A stretch of 64,000 nucleotides of DNA from Microbacterium trichothecenolyticum (GTDB lineage: Bacteria > Actinomycetota > Actinomycetes > Actinomycetales > Microbacteriaceae), in contig NZ_JYJA01000031.1 in NCBI RefSeq assembly GCF_000956465.1, forward strand, positions 100,944-164,943, in the 5' to 3' direction. Below are positions 48,110 to 56,032 of the stretch, one piece after another. Under the pieces are notes generated by a model, which had not been told where the DNA came from, did no database searches, and was given only the letters and a program-made list of their open reading frames with translations. The position numbers and the translations under genes were made by a program. Positions within the stretch are counted from its first letter, which is position 1. Each line of letters begins with the position of its first letter.

Positions 48110-48145
48110 GTGCGTGCCTTTCCCCATTGGAAGGATCTGGTGCGT

Positions 48146-48182
48146 GAATCGGTGCTTCGGTCTCAAACATGAGATCCGATTC
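48146..48182. promoter_or_regulatory. Nested inverted repeat upstream of livK
   Basis: GAATCGG/CCGATTC enclose a second pair TCTC/GAGA. A TTGCAA -35-like box and CATGTT 17 bp later on the minus strand overlap it, so this is probably the operon promoter, with the repeat as operator or 5'-UTR hairpin. Confidence 0.4.
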
Positions 48183-48288
48183 AGGTTCTTGCAATCTAGG
48201 AAGCGGAAGCCGCGCAGGTCAAGTCGGCGAGCCCACTCCTCCCCCGTCGTTACCGAATCGGGACGAACTCTCGCATCTTCCCGGATTC

Positions 48289-48318
48289 GCATACCAGAGG
48301 TATATATCAGCGGTATGC
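48289..48318. promoter_or_regulatory. Candidate MarR operator
   Basis: GCATACC and GGTATGC, perfect 7-bp arms around 16 nt; a further GGTAT at 48299 lies inside. The right arm overlaps the -10 box TATGCT of the marR gene, a usual site for autorepression. Confidence 0.6.
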
Positions 48319-48319
48319 T
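48314..48319 (+). promoter_or_regulatory. -10 element of the leaderless marR gene
   Basis: TATGCT, then 6 nt, then GTG. Confidence 0.6.
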
Positions 48320-48325
48320 TCTTGG

Positions 48326-48784
48326 GTGACCCACGATCAGGACATCGAGACCCTCATCGTCGCCGCCCACGCGCTGACCCGCGTCGCGGCGCTCGAGACC
48401 GCCAACGAGACACCCGCCGCCCAGTGGCGCACCCTCACGATCCTCCGCGACAACGGAGCGCTCCGCATCGGCGAACTCGCCCGCCTCAGTCGGGTGACCC
48501 AGCCCGGCATGACGCGTCTGGTCGGCCAGATGGCCGACCACGGACTCGTAGCGAGGACGACGGATGCCGCGGACTCGCGCGCGACGGTCGTGGAGGTCAC
48601 CCCGCTCGGCCTCGAAGCACTCCAGACCTGGCTGCTGCAGCTCACCGCCGCACTCGCCCCCCACTTCGACGACCTCCAGCCCGAGGAGTGGGACGCGCTG
48701 CGGACCACGGCATCCGTCCTCACGCGAAAGCTGGACCGCACCCGCGCCGCGTCCGCCTCCGACACGGCCGAGGCCACCCGATGA
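48326..48784 (+). CDS. MarR family transcriptional regulator
   Basis: A 152-residue winged-helix protein. The DNA-binding part is LRIGELARLSRVTQPGMTRL followed by VGQMADHGLVARTTDAADSR, where the Asp-Ser-Arg wing motif of MarR is visible. The GTG start has a -10 box exactly 6 nt upstream and no Shine-Dalgarno. It overlaps the MFS gene by 4 nt (ATGA), so regulator and pump are co-expressed, and an inverted repeat spans the promoter. The inducer is presumably a pump substrate. Confidence 0.9.
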   Translation: MTHDQDIETLIVAAHALTRVAALETANETPAAQWRTLTILRDNGALRIGELARLSRVTQPGMTRLVGQMADHGLVARTTDAADSRATVVEVTPLGLEALQTWLLQLTAALAPHFDDLQPEEWDALRTTASVLTRKLDRTRAASASDTAEATR

Positions 48785-50013
48785 GCGCGCACAGCGGCAC
48801 CACGGGCTCGGTGTGGCGCCAGCCCGCGCAGGTGTGGGCGGTCGCCTTCGCCTGCGTCGTGGCGTTCATGGGGATCGGCCTCGTCGACCCGATCCTCCCC
48901 GCCATCGCCGAGTCGCTGCAGGCGAGTCCGGTGCAGACCGAACTCCTCTTCACGAGCTATCTGCTGGTGACAGGGCTCGCCATGCTCATCACGAGCTGGA
49001 TCTCGAGCCGCATCGGCGCGAAGGCGACGCTGCTCATCGGACTCGCGCTCATCGTCGTGTTCGCGCTGCTGTGCTCGCTGAGCGGCAGCGTCGATGCGAT
49101 CATCGGCTTCCGCGCCGGCTGGGGCCTCGGCAACGCGCTCTTCATCTCGACCGCCCTCGCCACCATCGTGGGCGCCGCGTCCGGCGGCAGCGGCGCGGCC
49201 ATCGTGCTCTACGAGGCCGCCCTGGGCCTCGGCATCGCGATCGGTCCGCTCCTCGGCGGCCTGCTCGGCGAGATCAGCTGGCGCGGGCCGTTCTTCGGCG
49301 TGGTGGCGCTCATGGCCATCGCGTTCGTCGCCGTCCTCGTCCTGCTGCGCGGGCCGAGTGAGAAGCCTGTACCGGTGCCGCTGTCGGCGCCCTTCCGGGC
49401 ACTGCGCATCCCGTCGCTGGCCGTTCTCGCGGTCGCCGCACTGTTCTACAACATCGGCTTCTTCGTGCTGCTCGCCTTCTCGCCGTTCCCGCTGGGTTTC
49501 GGCGCCATGGGGATCGGCTTCACCTTCTTCGGCTGGGGCGTCGCCCTCGCGGTCACCAGCGTGTGGGTCGCCCCGCTCCTGCTGCGCGTCATGGCCCGCA
49601 CCACCGTCATGCTCCTGACGCTGCCCCTGCTCGCGATCGATCTGGTCATCGCCGGAATCCTCGTCGAGGACGCCGCGGCCCTGGTGGTCTGCATCATCGT
49701 CGGCGGCCTGCTCCTGGGCGTCATGAACACGGTGCTCACGGAGTCCGTGATGGAGGCGACGGATCTCCCCCGTTCCGTCGCGTCCTCGTCGTATTCGGCG
49801 GTCCGCTTCCTCGGCGGCGCCGCCGCTCCTCCGCTCGCCGCGCTCCTGTGGCACCTGTACGGCCCGACCGTGCCGTACCTCTTCGCCGCAGCATCCGTCC
49901 TCATCGCCACCGGCACGATCCTCTTCGGCCGGCGCGCTCTCGCCCGCATCGACGAACGCGAAGCGGATGCTGCCGATGAGGCCGCAGCCGTGCTGGTGGG
50001 CGACGCGGCCTGA
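48781..50013 (+). CDS. MFS transporter, 12-helix drug exporter type
   Basis: A 410-residue membrane exporter. Visible: FMGIGLVDPILPAIAESLQA in helix 1, SYLLVTGLAMLITSWISSRI with GAKATLL after helix 2 (motif A region) and ALGLGIAIGPLLGGLLGEIS in helix 5 (motif C of drug/H+ antiporters). The start is fixed by the ATGA overlap with marR; the C-terminus is acidic. Probably an efflux pump under MarR control; substrate unknown. Confidence 0.88.
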   Translation: MSAHSGTTGSVWRQPAQVWAVAFACVVAFMGIGLVDPILPAIAESLQASPVQTELLFTSYLLVTGLAMLITSWISSRIGAKATLLIGLALIVVFALLCSLSGSVDAIIGFRAGWGLGNALFISTALATIVGAASGGSGAAIVLYEAALGLGIAIGPLLGGLLGEISWRGPFFGVVALMAIAFVAVLVLLRGPSEKPVPVPLSAPFRALRIPSLAVLAVAALFYNIGFFVLLAFSPFPLGFGAMGIGFTFFGWGVALAVTSVWVAPLLLRVMARTTVMLLTLPLLAIDLVIAGILVEDAAALVVCIIVGGLLLGVMNTVLTESVMEATDLPRSVASSSYSAVRFLGGAAAPPLAALLWHLYGPTVPYLFAAASVLIATGTILFGRRALARIDEREADAADEAAAVLVGDAA

Positions 50014-50053
50014 TTCCCCCGCCGATCGGCTCGCGGCGCCGGTCGTCGATCAC

Positions 50054-50059
50054 TAGCGT
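50054..50059 (+). promoter_or_regulatory. -10 element of the leaderless monooxygenase gene
   Basis: TAGCGT followed by 7 nt and GTG. Confidence 0.45.
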
Positions 50060-50066
50060 CTGGGGT

Positions 50067-51230
50067 GTGGACCATTCGCACACCGACGTGCTCGTGATCG
50101 GCGCCGGCCCCGCGGGCCTCGCGGTCGCCGCGTGCCTCCGCCGCCGCGGGATCGCCGCGACCATCGTCGACTCCGGTGAGGCCGTCGGCGAGACCTGGCT
50201 TCGCCGCTACGAGCGCCTGCATCTCCACACGCCCCGCATCCAGTCGGCGCTGCCCGGCCTGCGCATGCCGCGCCGTTTCGGTCGCTGGGTCGCGAAGGAC
50301 GACGTCGCGCACTACCTGCGTGTCTACGCTCGCCTCCACCACCTCCACCCTCACTTCGGGATCGAAGTGCAGCGGATCGAGCGCGAAGACGGCGTCTGGC
50401 GCGCGACCACCTCGAACGGTGACATCACGGCACGCCAGGTGGTGCTCGCGACGGGTTACAGCAACCGCCCGATCGAGCCGCAGTGGCCGGGGCAGGCGAC
50501 GTTCACGGGCGAGATCCTGCACGCCTCCCGATACCGCCATGCCGCGCCTTTCGCCGGGCGAAGCGTTCTCGTCGTAGGGGCGGGCAACTCCGGCGCCGAG
50601 ATCGCCGCCGACCTGGCCGAGCAGGGCGTCACCGAGGTGCGGCTGGCCGTCCGCACGCCGCCGAACATCGTCCCCCGTCAGCTGGGCCCCCTCCCGACGA
50701 CCCTCGTCGCCATTCCGATGGACTTCCTTCCCGCGTGGTGCTCCGACCCGGTGAACCGGCTCCTGCAGCGCCTAGTCGTAGGAGATCTCACCCCCTACGG
50801 CATGCCGCTCGCACGCTCCGGGCTCGTCGCGCAGCAGCGCGCGACGGCGGTCACCCCGACGATCGACGTCGGCCTCGTGGCCGCGCTGCGCGCCGGCACG
50901 GTGACCGCCGTCCCCGCGCTCGAGCGCTTCGAAGGGAACGACGCGGTCCTGGCGGACGGCTCGCGGCTCACCCCCGACGCCGTGATCGCGGCAACCGGCT
51001 ACTCGACGGGCCTCCAGGGCGTCGTCGGCCACCTCGGGATCCTCGATATCCACGGACGACCGGCGTCGACCGGCGCCCGCACGCATCCTCGCGCGCCAGC
51101 CTTGCGTTTCGTCGGCATCCGGAGCCCGCTGAAGGGCCTCCTCCTGCAGATCAACCTCGATGCGAGGGCGGCCGCTCGAGCGATCTCGCGTGAGCTGCGC
51201 AGCCGACGCGTGCAGCGCGCGCGGCGGTGA
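50067..51230 (+). CDS. Flavin-containing monooxygenase-like oxidoreductase
   Basis: A 387-residue two-dinucleotide-domain flavoprotein. FAD site VLVIGAGPAGLAVAACL at residues 8-24, NADPH site VLVVGAGNSGAEIAADL near 170, and the late ATGYSTGL motif near 310. The N-terminal ETWLRRYERLHLHTPR is typical of CzcO/YUCCA-like monooxygenases. Catalyses oxygenation of a small N-, S- or carbonyl compound, but none can be named. A single-gene leaderless transcript ending at a strong terminator. Confidence 0.86.
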   Translation: MDHSHTDVLVIGAGPAGLAVAACLRRRGIAATIVDSGEAVGETWLRRYERLHLHTPRIQSALPGLRMPRRFGRWVAKDDVAHYLRVYARLHHLHPHFGIEVQRIEREDGVWRATTSNGDITARQVVLATGYSNRPIEPQWPGQATFTGEILHASRYRHAAPFAGRSVLVVGAGNSGAEIAADLAEQGVTEVRLAVRTPPNIVPRQLGPLPTTLVAIPMDFLPAWCSDPVNRLLQRLVVGDLTPYGMPLARSGLVAQQRATAVTPTIDVGLVAALRAGTVTAVPALERFEGNDAVLADGSRLTPDAVIAATGYSTGLQGVVGHLGILDIHGRPASTGARTHPRAPALRFVGIRSPLKGLLLQINLDARAAARAISRELRSRRVQRARR

Positions 51231-51264
51231 TCCCCGACTCGCCGACGGGATCGCGCCGGACAGC

Positions 51265-51295
51265 AGAAAGGCCCCGGAGATTCCGGGGCCTTTCT
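51265..51295. terminator. Strong terminator after the monooxygenase gene
   Basis: A perfect 14-bp stem, AGAAAGGCCCCGGA with TCCGGGGCCTTTCT, and a 3-nt loop; T-rich on the plus strand after the GC core. It also serves the tRNA from the other strand. Confidence 0.92.
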
Positions 51296-51301
51296 GGTCG
51301 G

Positions 51302-51374
51302 TGCACCCCCTGGGACTCGAACCCAGAACCCACTGATTAAGAGTCAGTTGCTCTGCCGATTGAGCTAGAGGTGC
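51302..51374 (-). tRNA. tRNA-Lys (anticodon CTT)
   Basis: 73 nt on the minus strand. Acceptor GCACCTC pairs with GGGGTGC (one T-G wobble); D arm GCTC/GAGC; anticodon stem ACTGA/TCAGT with loop CTCTTAA; T arm CTGGG-TTCGAGT-CCCAG; discriminator A. CCA is not fully encoded. No integrase or repeat at its ends, so no sign of an attachment site. Confidence 0.97.
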
Positions 51375-51455
51375 GTTGTTCACTTACGAGGCGAACGAGG
51401 ATCAACATTAGCATCACGATCGCGTCTCGTGAAATCGAGGCAGGAACGCCCCGGC

Positions 51456-51461
51456 TATCCT
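51456..51461 (+). promoter_or_regulatory. -10 element of leaderless hisN
   Basis: TATCCT then 7 nt and GTG, without Shine-Dalgarno. Confidence 0.5.
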
Positions 51462-51468
51462 TGATTCC

Positions 51469-52296
51469 GTGACCTCCCCCTCCCCCGTTTCGACGTTCGA
51501 CACGCCGTTCGAGGGAGACCTCCGGGCCGATCTCGATCTCGCGCTGCGTCTGGCGGATGCCGCGGACGCGGCATCCATGTCCCGCTTCGATGCGGCCGAT
51601 CTCGACGTGCACCTGAAGGCCGACGCGAGCCACGTGACCGAGGCGGATCTCGCCACCGAGCGCGCGCTGCGCGACGTGCTCGAGAGCGAGCGCCCGGGCG
51701 ATGGGGTGTTCGGCGAGGAGTACGGCATCACGGGCGATGCGGCGCGGCAGTGGATCATCGATCCGATCGACGGCACCGCGAACTACCTCAAGGGCATCCC
51801 GATGTGGACGACCCTCATCGCCCTCGCGATCGACGGCGTACCGCGCGTAGGAGTGGCGAGCCAGCCGGCGATCGGACGCCGCTGGTGGGCCGCGAGCGGC
51901 CTCGGAGCGTGGACGAACACGCCGACGGGCGAGACCAAGCGCCTCGCCGTGTCGACGGTCGACACGATCGCCGACTCGAGCGTGAGTTTCCAGAGCATCG
52001 GGCAGTGGCGCGACGCCGGCAAGCTCGACGCCCTGGAGCGCCTGACCTCGTCGGTGTGGCGCGATCGCGGCTACGGCGACGCGTGGCCGTACATGCTGCT
52101 GGCCGAAGGTCGTCTCGAATTCGTCGCAGAGTTCGGCGTCAAGGAGTACGACATCGCCGCGCTGGTGCCGATCGTGACCGAGGCCGGGGGAAAGTTCACG
52201 TCGTTCGACGGCAACGACTCGCTCTCGGATCTCTCCTCGCTCGCAACCAACCGCGTGCTCCACTCGGCCTATCTCGACCTGCTCCACTCCGCGTGA
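51469..52296 (+). CDS. hisN: Histidinol-phosphatase, inositol monophosphatase family
   Basis: A 275-residue Mg2+-dependent phosphatase. Metal motifs: GVFGEEYGITG near 80, WIIDPIDGTANYLKGIPMW near 97-115 and KEYDIAALVPIVTEAGG near 225. Actinobacterial members of this subgroup are the HisN histidinol-phosphatases, and the length fits; a general inositol monophosphatase cannot be excluded. GTG start with a well-placed -10 box. No other his genes are visible here, which is normal for hisN. Confidence 0.85.
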   Translation: MTSPSPVSTFDTPFEGDLRADLDLALRLADAADAASMSRFDAADLDVHLKADASHVTEADLATERALRDVLESERPGDGVFGEEYGITGDAARQWIIDPIDGTANYLKGIPMWTTLIALAIDGVPRVGVASQPAIGRRWWAASGLGAWTNTPTGETKRLAVSTVDTIADSSVSFQSIGQWRDAGKLDALERLTSSVWRDRGYGDAWPYMLLAEGRLEFVAEFGVKEYDIAALVPIVTEAGGKFTSFDGNDSLSDLSSLATNRVLHSAYLDLLHSA

Positions 52297-52347
52297 TCCC
52301 GCACTCCTGACACCCGACCGCCTCCCATCCCCCACGGAGCCCCTCTG

Positions 52348-52926
52348 ATGCCTTCCACCCGCATCCTCGGCACAGCCGCCGCCCTCGCCCTCTCCGCCGT
52401 GCTCCTCTCGGCCTGCGCCGGAACGCCCGAGGCCGCGCCCGAAGACACCGGCAACGCGAAGACGCCGACCGCGGCCGCACCCGAGCCTTCGGCGACGCCC
52501 GAACCTGCGCCCGCGTCGACCGAGGACCCGACCTGCACCACGATCATCGGAGCGTCGGTGGTGGCCGACTTCGAGAGCCTCGGGTGGAGCTCGCAGGCGT
52601 CGCCGCTGTACATCGGCAGCACCGAGATCGAGGACGGCCTGCAGTGCATGTGGGCGGACTTCGAGGGTCCCGCCGGCGACCACGGGCAGATGTTCGGCTG
52701 GGCGCCCGTCTCCGACGCCGACGCCGTCGACCTGCAGGAGGAGCTCCAGTCCCAGGGCTGGCTGCGCGAGGAGGATCCCGCAGGCGTCTACATCACCGAG
52801 AGCGCGGACACCGCGATCGCGACGGATGCCGAGGGCTACGGCATGACGTACCTGTTCACGTCCGGCCAGGTGAAGGTCGCCGACACGAAGCAGGGCCTCC
52901 TGCTGATCGAGTGGCCCAAGAGCTGA
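52348..52926 (+). CDS. Secreted lipoprotein of unknown function
   Basis: A 192-residue lipoprotein with signal MPSTRILGTAAALALSAV and lipobox LSAC at residues 20-23. A Pro/Ala/Glu linker covers 25-58, then a small domain of about 130 residues holds two Cys (DPTCTTIIG and GLQCMWADF) that may form a disulfide. I do not recognise the domain. GGAG lies 8 nt before the ATG. Convergent with the ATP-grasp gene, 19 nt apart. Confidence 0.82.
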   Translation: MPSTRILGTAAALALSAVLLSACAGTPEAAPEDTGNAKTPTAAAPEPSATPEPAPASTEDPTCTTIIGASVVADFESLGWSSQASPLYIGSTEIEDGLQCMWADFEGPAGDHGQMFGWAPVSDADAVDLQEELQSQGWLREEDPAGVYITESADTAIATDAEGYGMTYLFTSGQVKVADTKQGLLLIEWPKS

Positions 52927-52945
52927 CGCGCGGGCTCGGCGCGGC

Positions 52946-54517
52946 TCACTCGGGCAGTGCATGCTCCGTCCGCGCCCGCGCGGCCTCCTCGAGCACGATC
53001 CGGCCGCCGCGCTCGTAGAGCGCCATCGCACGCTCGGGCGTGTCGCCGACCGCCGTCATGCCGATGCGACCCTGTTCGGTGATCGAGCTGATCATGTGGA
53101 ACACGATCCCCTCCTGCCGCGACCGGTCGAAGTGCAGGTCGTGGCGCGCCACGGCGTCGAAGAGGTCTCCCACCGAGAGCGCGCGCAGGTCGTCGCCCTC
53201 GAGGTGGTCCGTCGCGACCAGGTGCTTCGGCACGCCCTCCGGGGTGATGAACGCGCCTTCGTCGCCGTCGTAGCGGCCGTCGGTGAGGAACTGCAGGGTG
53301 AGGAACGGATGGGTCGTCCCGCCCTTGCGGAGATTCAGCTCGATCGCCCACGAGCTCCATTCGCCCGCAGCATCCCGCACGACGACGAAGTCCAGCGCGA
53401 AGCGCCCGCGCACCCCCATGTCCGCGAGGCGCCGGGCGACTGCCAGCGCCGGCTCGCTGATCAGCCGCGAGTACGCCGGATCGGCGGGGAACACGCAACC
53501 GAGGTAGCTCTGCCCGCTCGGACCGCCGAGCAGCTGGTCGTGGGTCGAGAGCAGCTCGATCGTGCGATCGGGCAGTACCCGCAGCTGCACGCTCGGGCTG
53601 AGGATCTCCTCGCCCACGATGCGCTCCTCGATGATGCCGTGCCGGGACGCGAGGGCGTCGAGCATGTCGGCAGGGCTCAAGGTCTCGACCTCCGGCTGCA
53701 TCGCCTCAAGGGCCCGGACGATCGCGGCGCGGCGGGCGTCGCCCGCGAGCTCGCCCGCTCCGGTGAGGTCCACGAGCGCGTTGCCCGACCCCGACACGCC
53801 CTCGTCGAGCTTGAAGATCATCTGCCGCACCGTCGGCTTGTCGTCCAGCACCGCCTCGATCGCCCGCACGGCGTCGTCGCGGCTGCGCAGATCCTCGACA
53901 CCGAGCGGATGCGGCACGCCGACGTCGCGGAACAGCCGCCGGCATCCGGTCTTCGTGCCGAGCGCGGCGAGACGGTGGTCCGCGCCGAACATCGGGATGC
54001 CGAGCACCAGCGCGAGATCGCGCTCGCGCTCGGTGGTGTTGTACGGGATCAGGTGACACCGCTCGCGGTCGGGGATGCTGCGGGCGATCCGTGCGAGCAC
54101 CCGCGGCCGCTCGAGCACCTTCTCGCTGAGTGTGCGGTGCGTGCCGTCGCCCACCGAGACGAGCGTGAGCCGTGCCAGCGCGTGGCTCGGGATGACTCCA
54201 GGAAGGAGCGCGAGGTAATACTCGATGATGCGGGGGTCGATGGGCTGCGAGGTGACGTAGGTCATACGCAGCATGGGCTGGCGCAGCAGCAGGAGAAGGA
54301 ACAGGAACCGTTCCTCGTACGCCTGCACCATGGCCGCCGAGGTCGCGCGGCTGCCGACGGTGAGCGACGGGACGACGACGACCGATTCGTCCTCGAGGTT
54401 CTGCTGCATCGACGCCCAGACCCCCGGCATCCGTGCCTGCAAGCGGTCGAAGCGTTCATCACGTTCGGCGTCCGAGAGCGACGAGAGCATCACCGGCGCC
54501 GTGTCTGTGAGGGTCAT
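52946..54517 (-). CDS. PGM1-like ATP-grasp peptide ligase-type protein
   Basis: A 523-residue protein resembling the pre-ATP-grasp/ATP-grasp group that includes the pheganomycin ligase PGM1. The first ~180 residues contain VVVVPSLTVGS and a helical region; FGADHRLAALGTKTGCRRLF near 190 marks entry to the ATP-grasp fold, MIFKLDEGVSGSGNALV near 235 has the nucleotide-binding Lys and glycine loop, VGEEILSPSVQLRVLPDRTI follows near 310, and WAIELNLRKGGTTHPFLTLQ near 410 has the Glu-x-Asn metal ligands. Such enzymes join a carboxylate to an amine using ATP. No precursor peptide gene is adjacent. It ends a four-gene operon with a kinase, a response regulator and a cyclase (4-nt overlap), so its activity is probably part of a signalling output. 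Substrate unknown. Confidence 0.78.
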   Translation of the reverse strand: MTLTDTAPVMLSSLSDAERDERFDRLQARMPGVWASMQQNLEDESVVVVPSLTVGSRATSAAMVQAYEERFLFLLLLLRQPMLRMTYVTSQPIDPRIIEYYLALLPGVIPSHALARLTLVSVGDGTHRTLSEKVLERPRVLARIARSIPDRERCHLIPYNTTERERDLALVLGIPMFGADHRLAALGTKTGCRRLFRDVGVPHPLGVEDLRSRDDAVRAIEAVLDDKPTVRQMIFKLDEGVSGSGNALVDLTGAGELAGDARRAAIVRALEAMQPEVETLSPADMLDALASRHGIIEERIVGEEILSPSVQLRVLPDRTIELLSTHDQLLGGPSGQSYLGCVFPADPAYSRLISEPALAVARRLADMGVRGRFALDFVVVRDAAGEWSSWAIELNLRKGGTTHPFLTLQFLTDGRYDGDEGAFITPEGVPKHLVATDHLEGDDLRALSVGDLFDAVARHDLHFDRSRQEGIVFHMISSITEQGRIGMTAVGDTPERAMALYERGGRIVLEEAARARTEHALPE

Positions 54518-55650
54518 GGTGCGACTCGATTCTCGGGATGACGGATGCCGTCGACGGCGTACGCGCGGACGGCCCGGCTGAAGCCGCGAACGTCGAGCTC
54601 CCCCACCGGGCTCGCGGCGATGTGCTCCTCGACGGCGGTGAACGCGCGCTGCGCGACGAGGATCTGCCCGGCTGCGGCGGCTGCGCAGAGGCGGGCGGCG
54701 AGGTTGGTGACGCTGCCGATGGCGGCGTAGTCGAACCGGCCCTCGAAGCCGATCCGCCCGAGCGTCGCGTACCCCTGCGCGACACCGATGCCGATGCCGA
54801 GATCGATCGCGCGCCGGTGCCACTCGGCGGTGAGATCCCCCACCCTGTCGCGGATCTCGATCGCCATCTCGATCGCGCGGCGCGCCGGGTCCTCGAGCGG
54901 CAGCGGGTCGTTGAAGAACACCATGACGCCATCGCCGGTGAAGCGCTCGAGCGTTCCCTCGTAGCGGTCGATGAGCTCGCCGAGCACCACGTGGTACTCC
55001 GACAGCACGCCCATGACCTCTTCGGGTTCGCTGGCCTCGGCGAACGCGGTGAAGCCGCGCAGATCGCAGAAGACGACCACGATGTCCCGCCGGTGGCTCG
55101 CCAGCACCGCCTCGTCGCCGGCGTCGAGCACGACGTCGACGACCTGCCGCGACAGGAATCGCCGCAGCCGGTTCACCCGCTCGAGCTCCTCGACCTGGCT
55201 CGCGACCCTGGCCTCGAGTTCGACGTTCCAGCGGGCGAGTTCGGCGGCCTGACGCTCGATGGTGTCGTGGTACCGCTTCAGTCGTGCGAGCGACGCCACG
55301 CGCGCGATGAGCTCTGCCTGATCGAACGGCTTGCTCACGAAATCGTCGGCGCCGGCCTCCAGCGCGTGCCGCTTCCCCTGATCTCCGCTCGCGGTGATCA
55401 TCACGACGGGGAGGAACCGCCATCGCGGCACCGCGCGGATGCGACGGCACACCTCGTAGCCGTCGATGCCCGGCATCATGATGTCGAGCAGCACGAGGTC
55501 GATGTCGTGCCGCTCGAGCTGCGCGAGGGCCTCCTCGCCCGAGGCGGCGGTGACGACGCCGTAGCCTCGCGGGCTCAGCACCGCGTCCAGCAGCCGCAGG
55601 TTCTGCTCGAGGTCGTCGACCGCGAGCACGAGGATCGGATCACGGCGCAT
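54514..55650 (-). CDS. Response regulator fused to a class III nucleotide cyclase
   Basis: A 378-residue two-domain protein. Residues 5-120 are a receiver (VLAVDDLEQN, phospho-acceptor Asp in LVLLDIMMPGIDGYE, Lys in FVSKPFD). A coiled coil spans about 125-170 (HDTIERQAAELARWNVELEA). The cyclase domain has both metal aspartates, in VVFCDLRGFTAF and FTGDGVMVFFNDP, and the Asn and Arg of NLAARL. The purine-selecting Lys seen in EKRxDY of typical adenylate cyclases is Gly here (EGRFDY), so ATP versus GTP use is uncertain. Overlaps the receiver gene by 11 nt and the ATP-grasp gene by 4 nt: phosphorylation likely controls cyclic nucleotide output. Confidence 0.9.
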   Translation of the reverse strand: MRRDPILVLAVDDLEQNLRLLDAVLSPRGYGVVTAASGEEALAQLERHDIDLVLLDIMMPGIDGYEVCRRIRAVPRWRFLPVVMITASGDQGKRHALEAGADDFVSKPFDQAELIARVASLARLKRYHDTIERQAAELARWNVELEARVASQVEELERVNRLRRFLSRQVVDVVLDAGDEAVLASHRRDIVVVFCDLRGFTAFAEASEPEEVMGVLSEYHVVLGELIDRYEGTLERFTGDGVMVFFNDPLPLEDPARRAIEMAIEIRDRVGDLTAEWHRRAIDLGIGIGVAQGYATLGRIGFEGRFDYAAIGSVTNLAARLCAAAAAGQILVAQRAFTAVEEHIAASPVGELDVRGFSRAVRAYAVDGIRHPENRVAP

Positions 55651-56032
55651 CGGCGCGGCCCCTGCCGATGAATGCGCCCACCTGCCCGGGCAGTTCGCGG
55701 ATGCTGATCGGCTTCTCGAGGTACCCGTCGAAACCCGACTCCTTCGCCCGTTCGCGGTCCTCGCGCATGGCGAACGCCGTCACCGCGACGACGGGCACGG
55801 CCTGCAGGGCGGGATCCTCCCGCAGTCGCCGCAGCGCCTCGTACCCGTCGAAATCGGGCAGCTGCAGATCCATCAGCACGAGGTCGGGGTCGCATGTCGC
55901 CGCGAGCGTGACCCCCTCCGCGCCGGTGACCGCGGGCAGCACCTCGTAGCCCGACGCCGTGAGCACGTCGCGCACGAGCTTGAGGTTGAGGGGATTGTCC
56001 TCGACGACGAGGACCCGGCGTCCGGCAGTCAC
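55640..56032 (-). CDS. Stand-alone response regulator receiver
   Basis: A 130-residue single-domain receiver: acidic pair in VLVVEDNPLNLKL, phospho-acceptor Asp in LVLMDLQLPDFDGYE near 57, Thr in VVAVTAFAM and Lys in YLEKPISI. No output domain, so it may shuttle phosphate from the hybrid kinase to the cyclase protein or act by protein contact (DivK-like). Its GTG start overlaps the kinase stop (GTGA). Confidence 0.92.
   Translation of the reverse strand: MTAGRRVLVVEDNPLNLKLVRDVLTASGYEVLPAVTGAEGVTLAATCDPDLVLMDLQLPDFDGYEALRRLREDPALQAVPVVAVTAFAMREDRERAKESGFDGYLEKPISIRELPGQVGAFIGRGRADAP

Noticed and set aside
51302..51374. tRNA-Lys as an integration site of a mobile element
   Set aside because: No integrase, no duplicated tRNA end and ordinary housekeeping neighbours on both sides.
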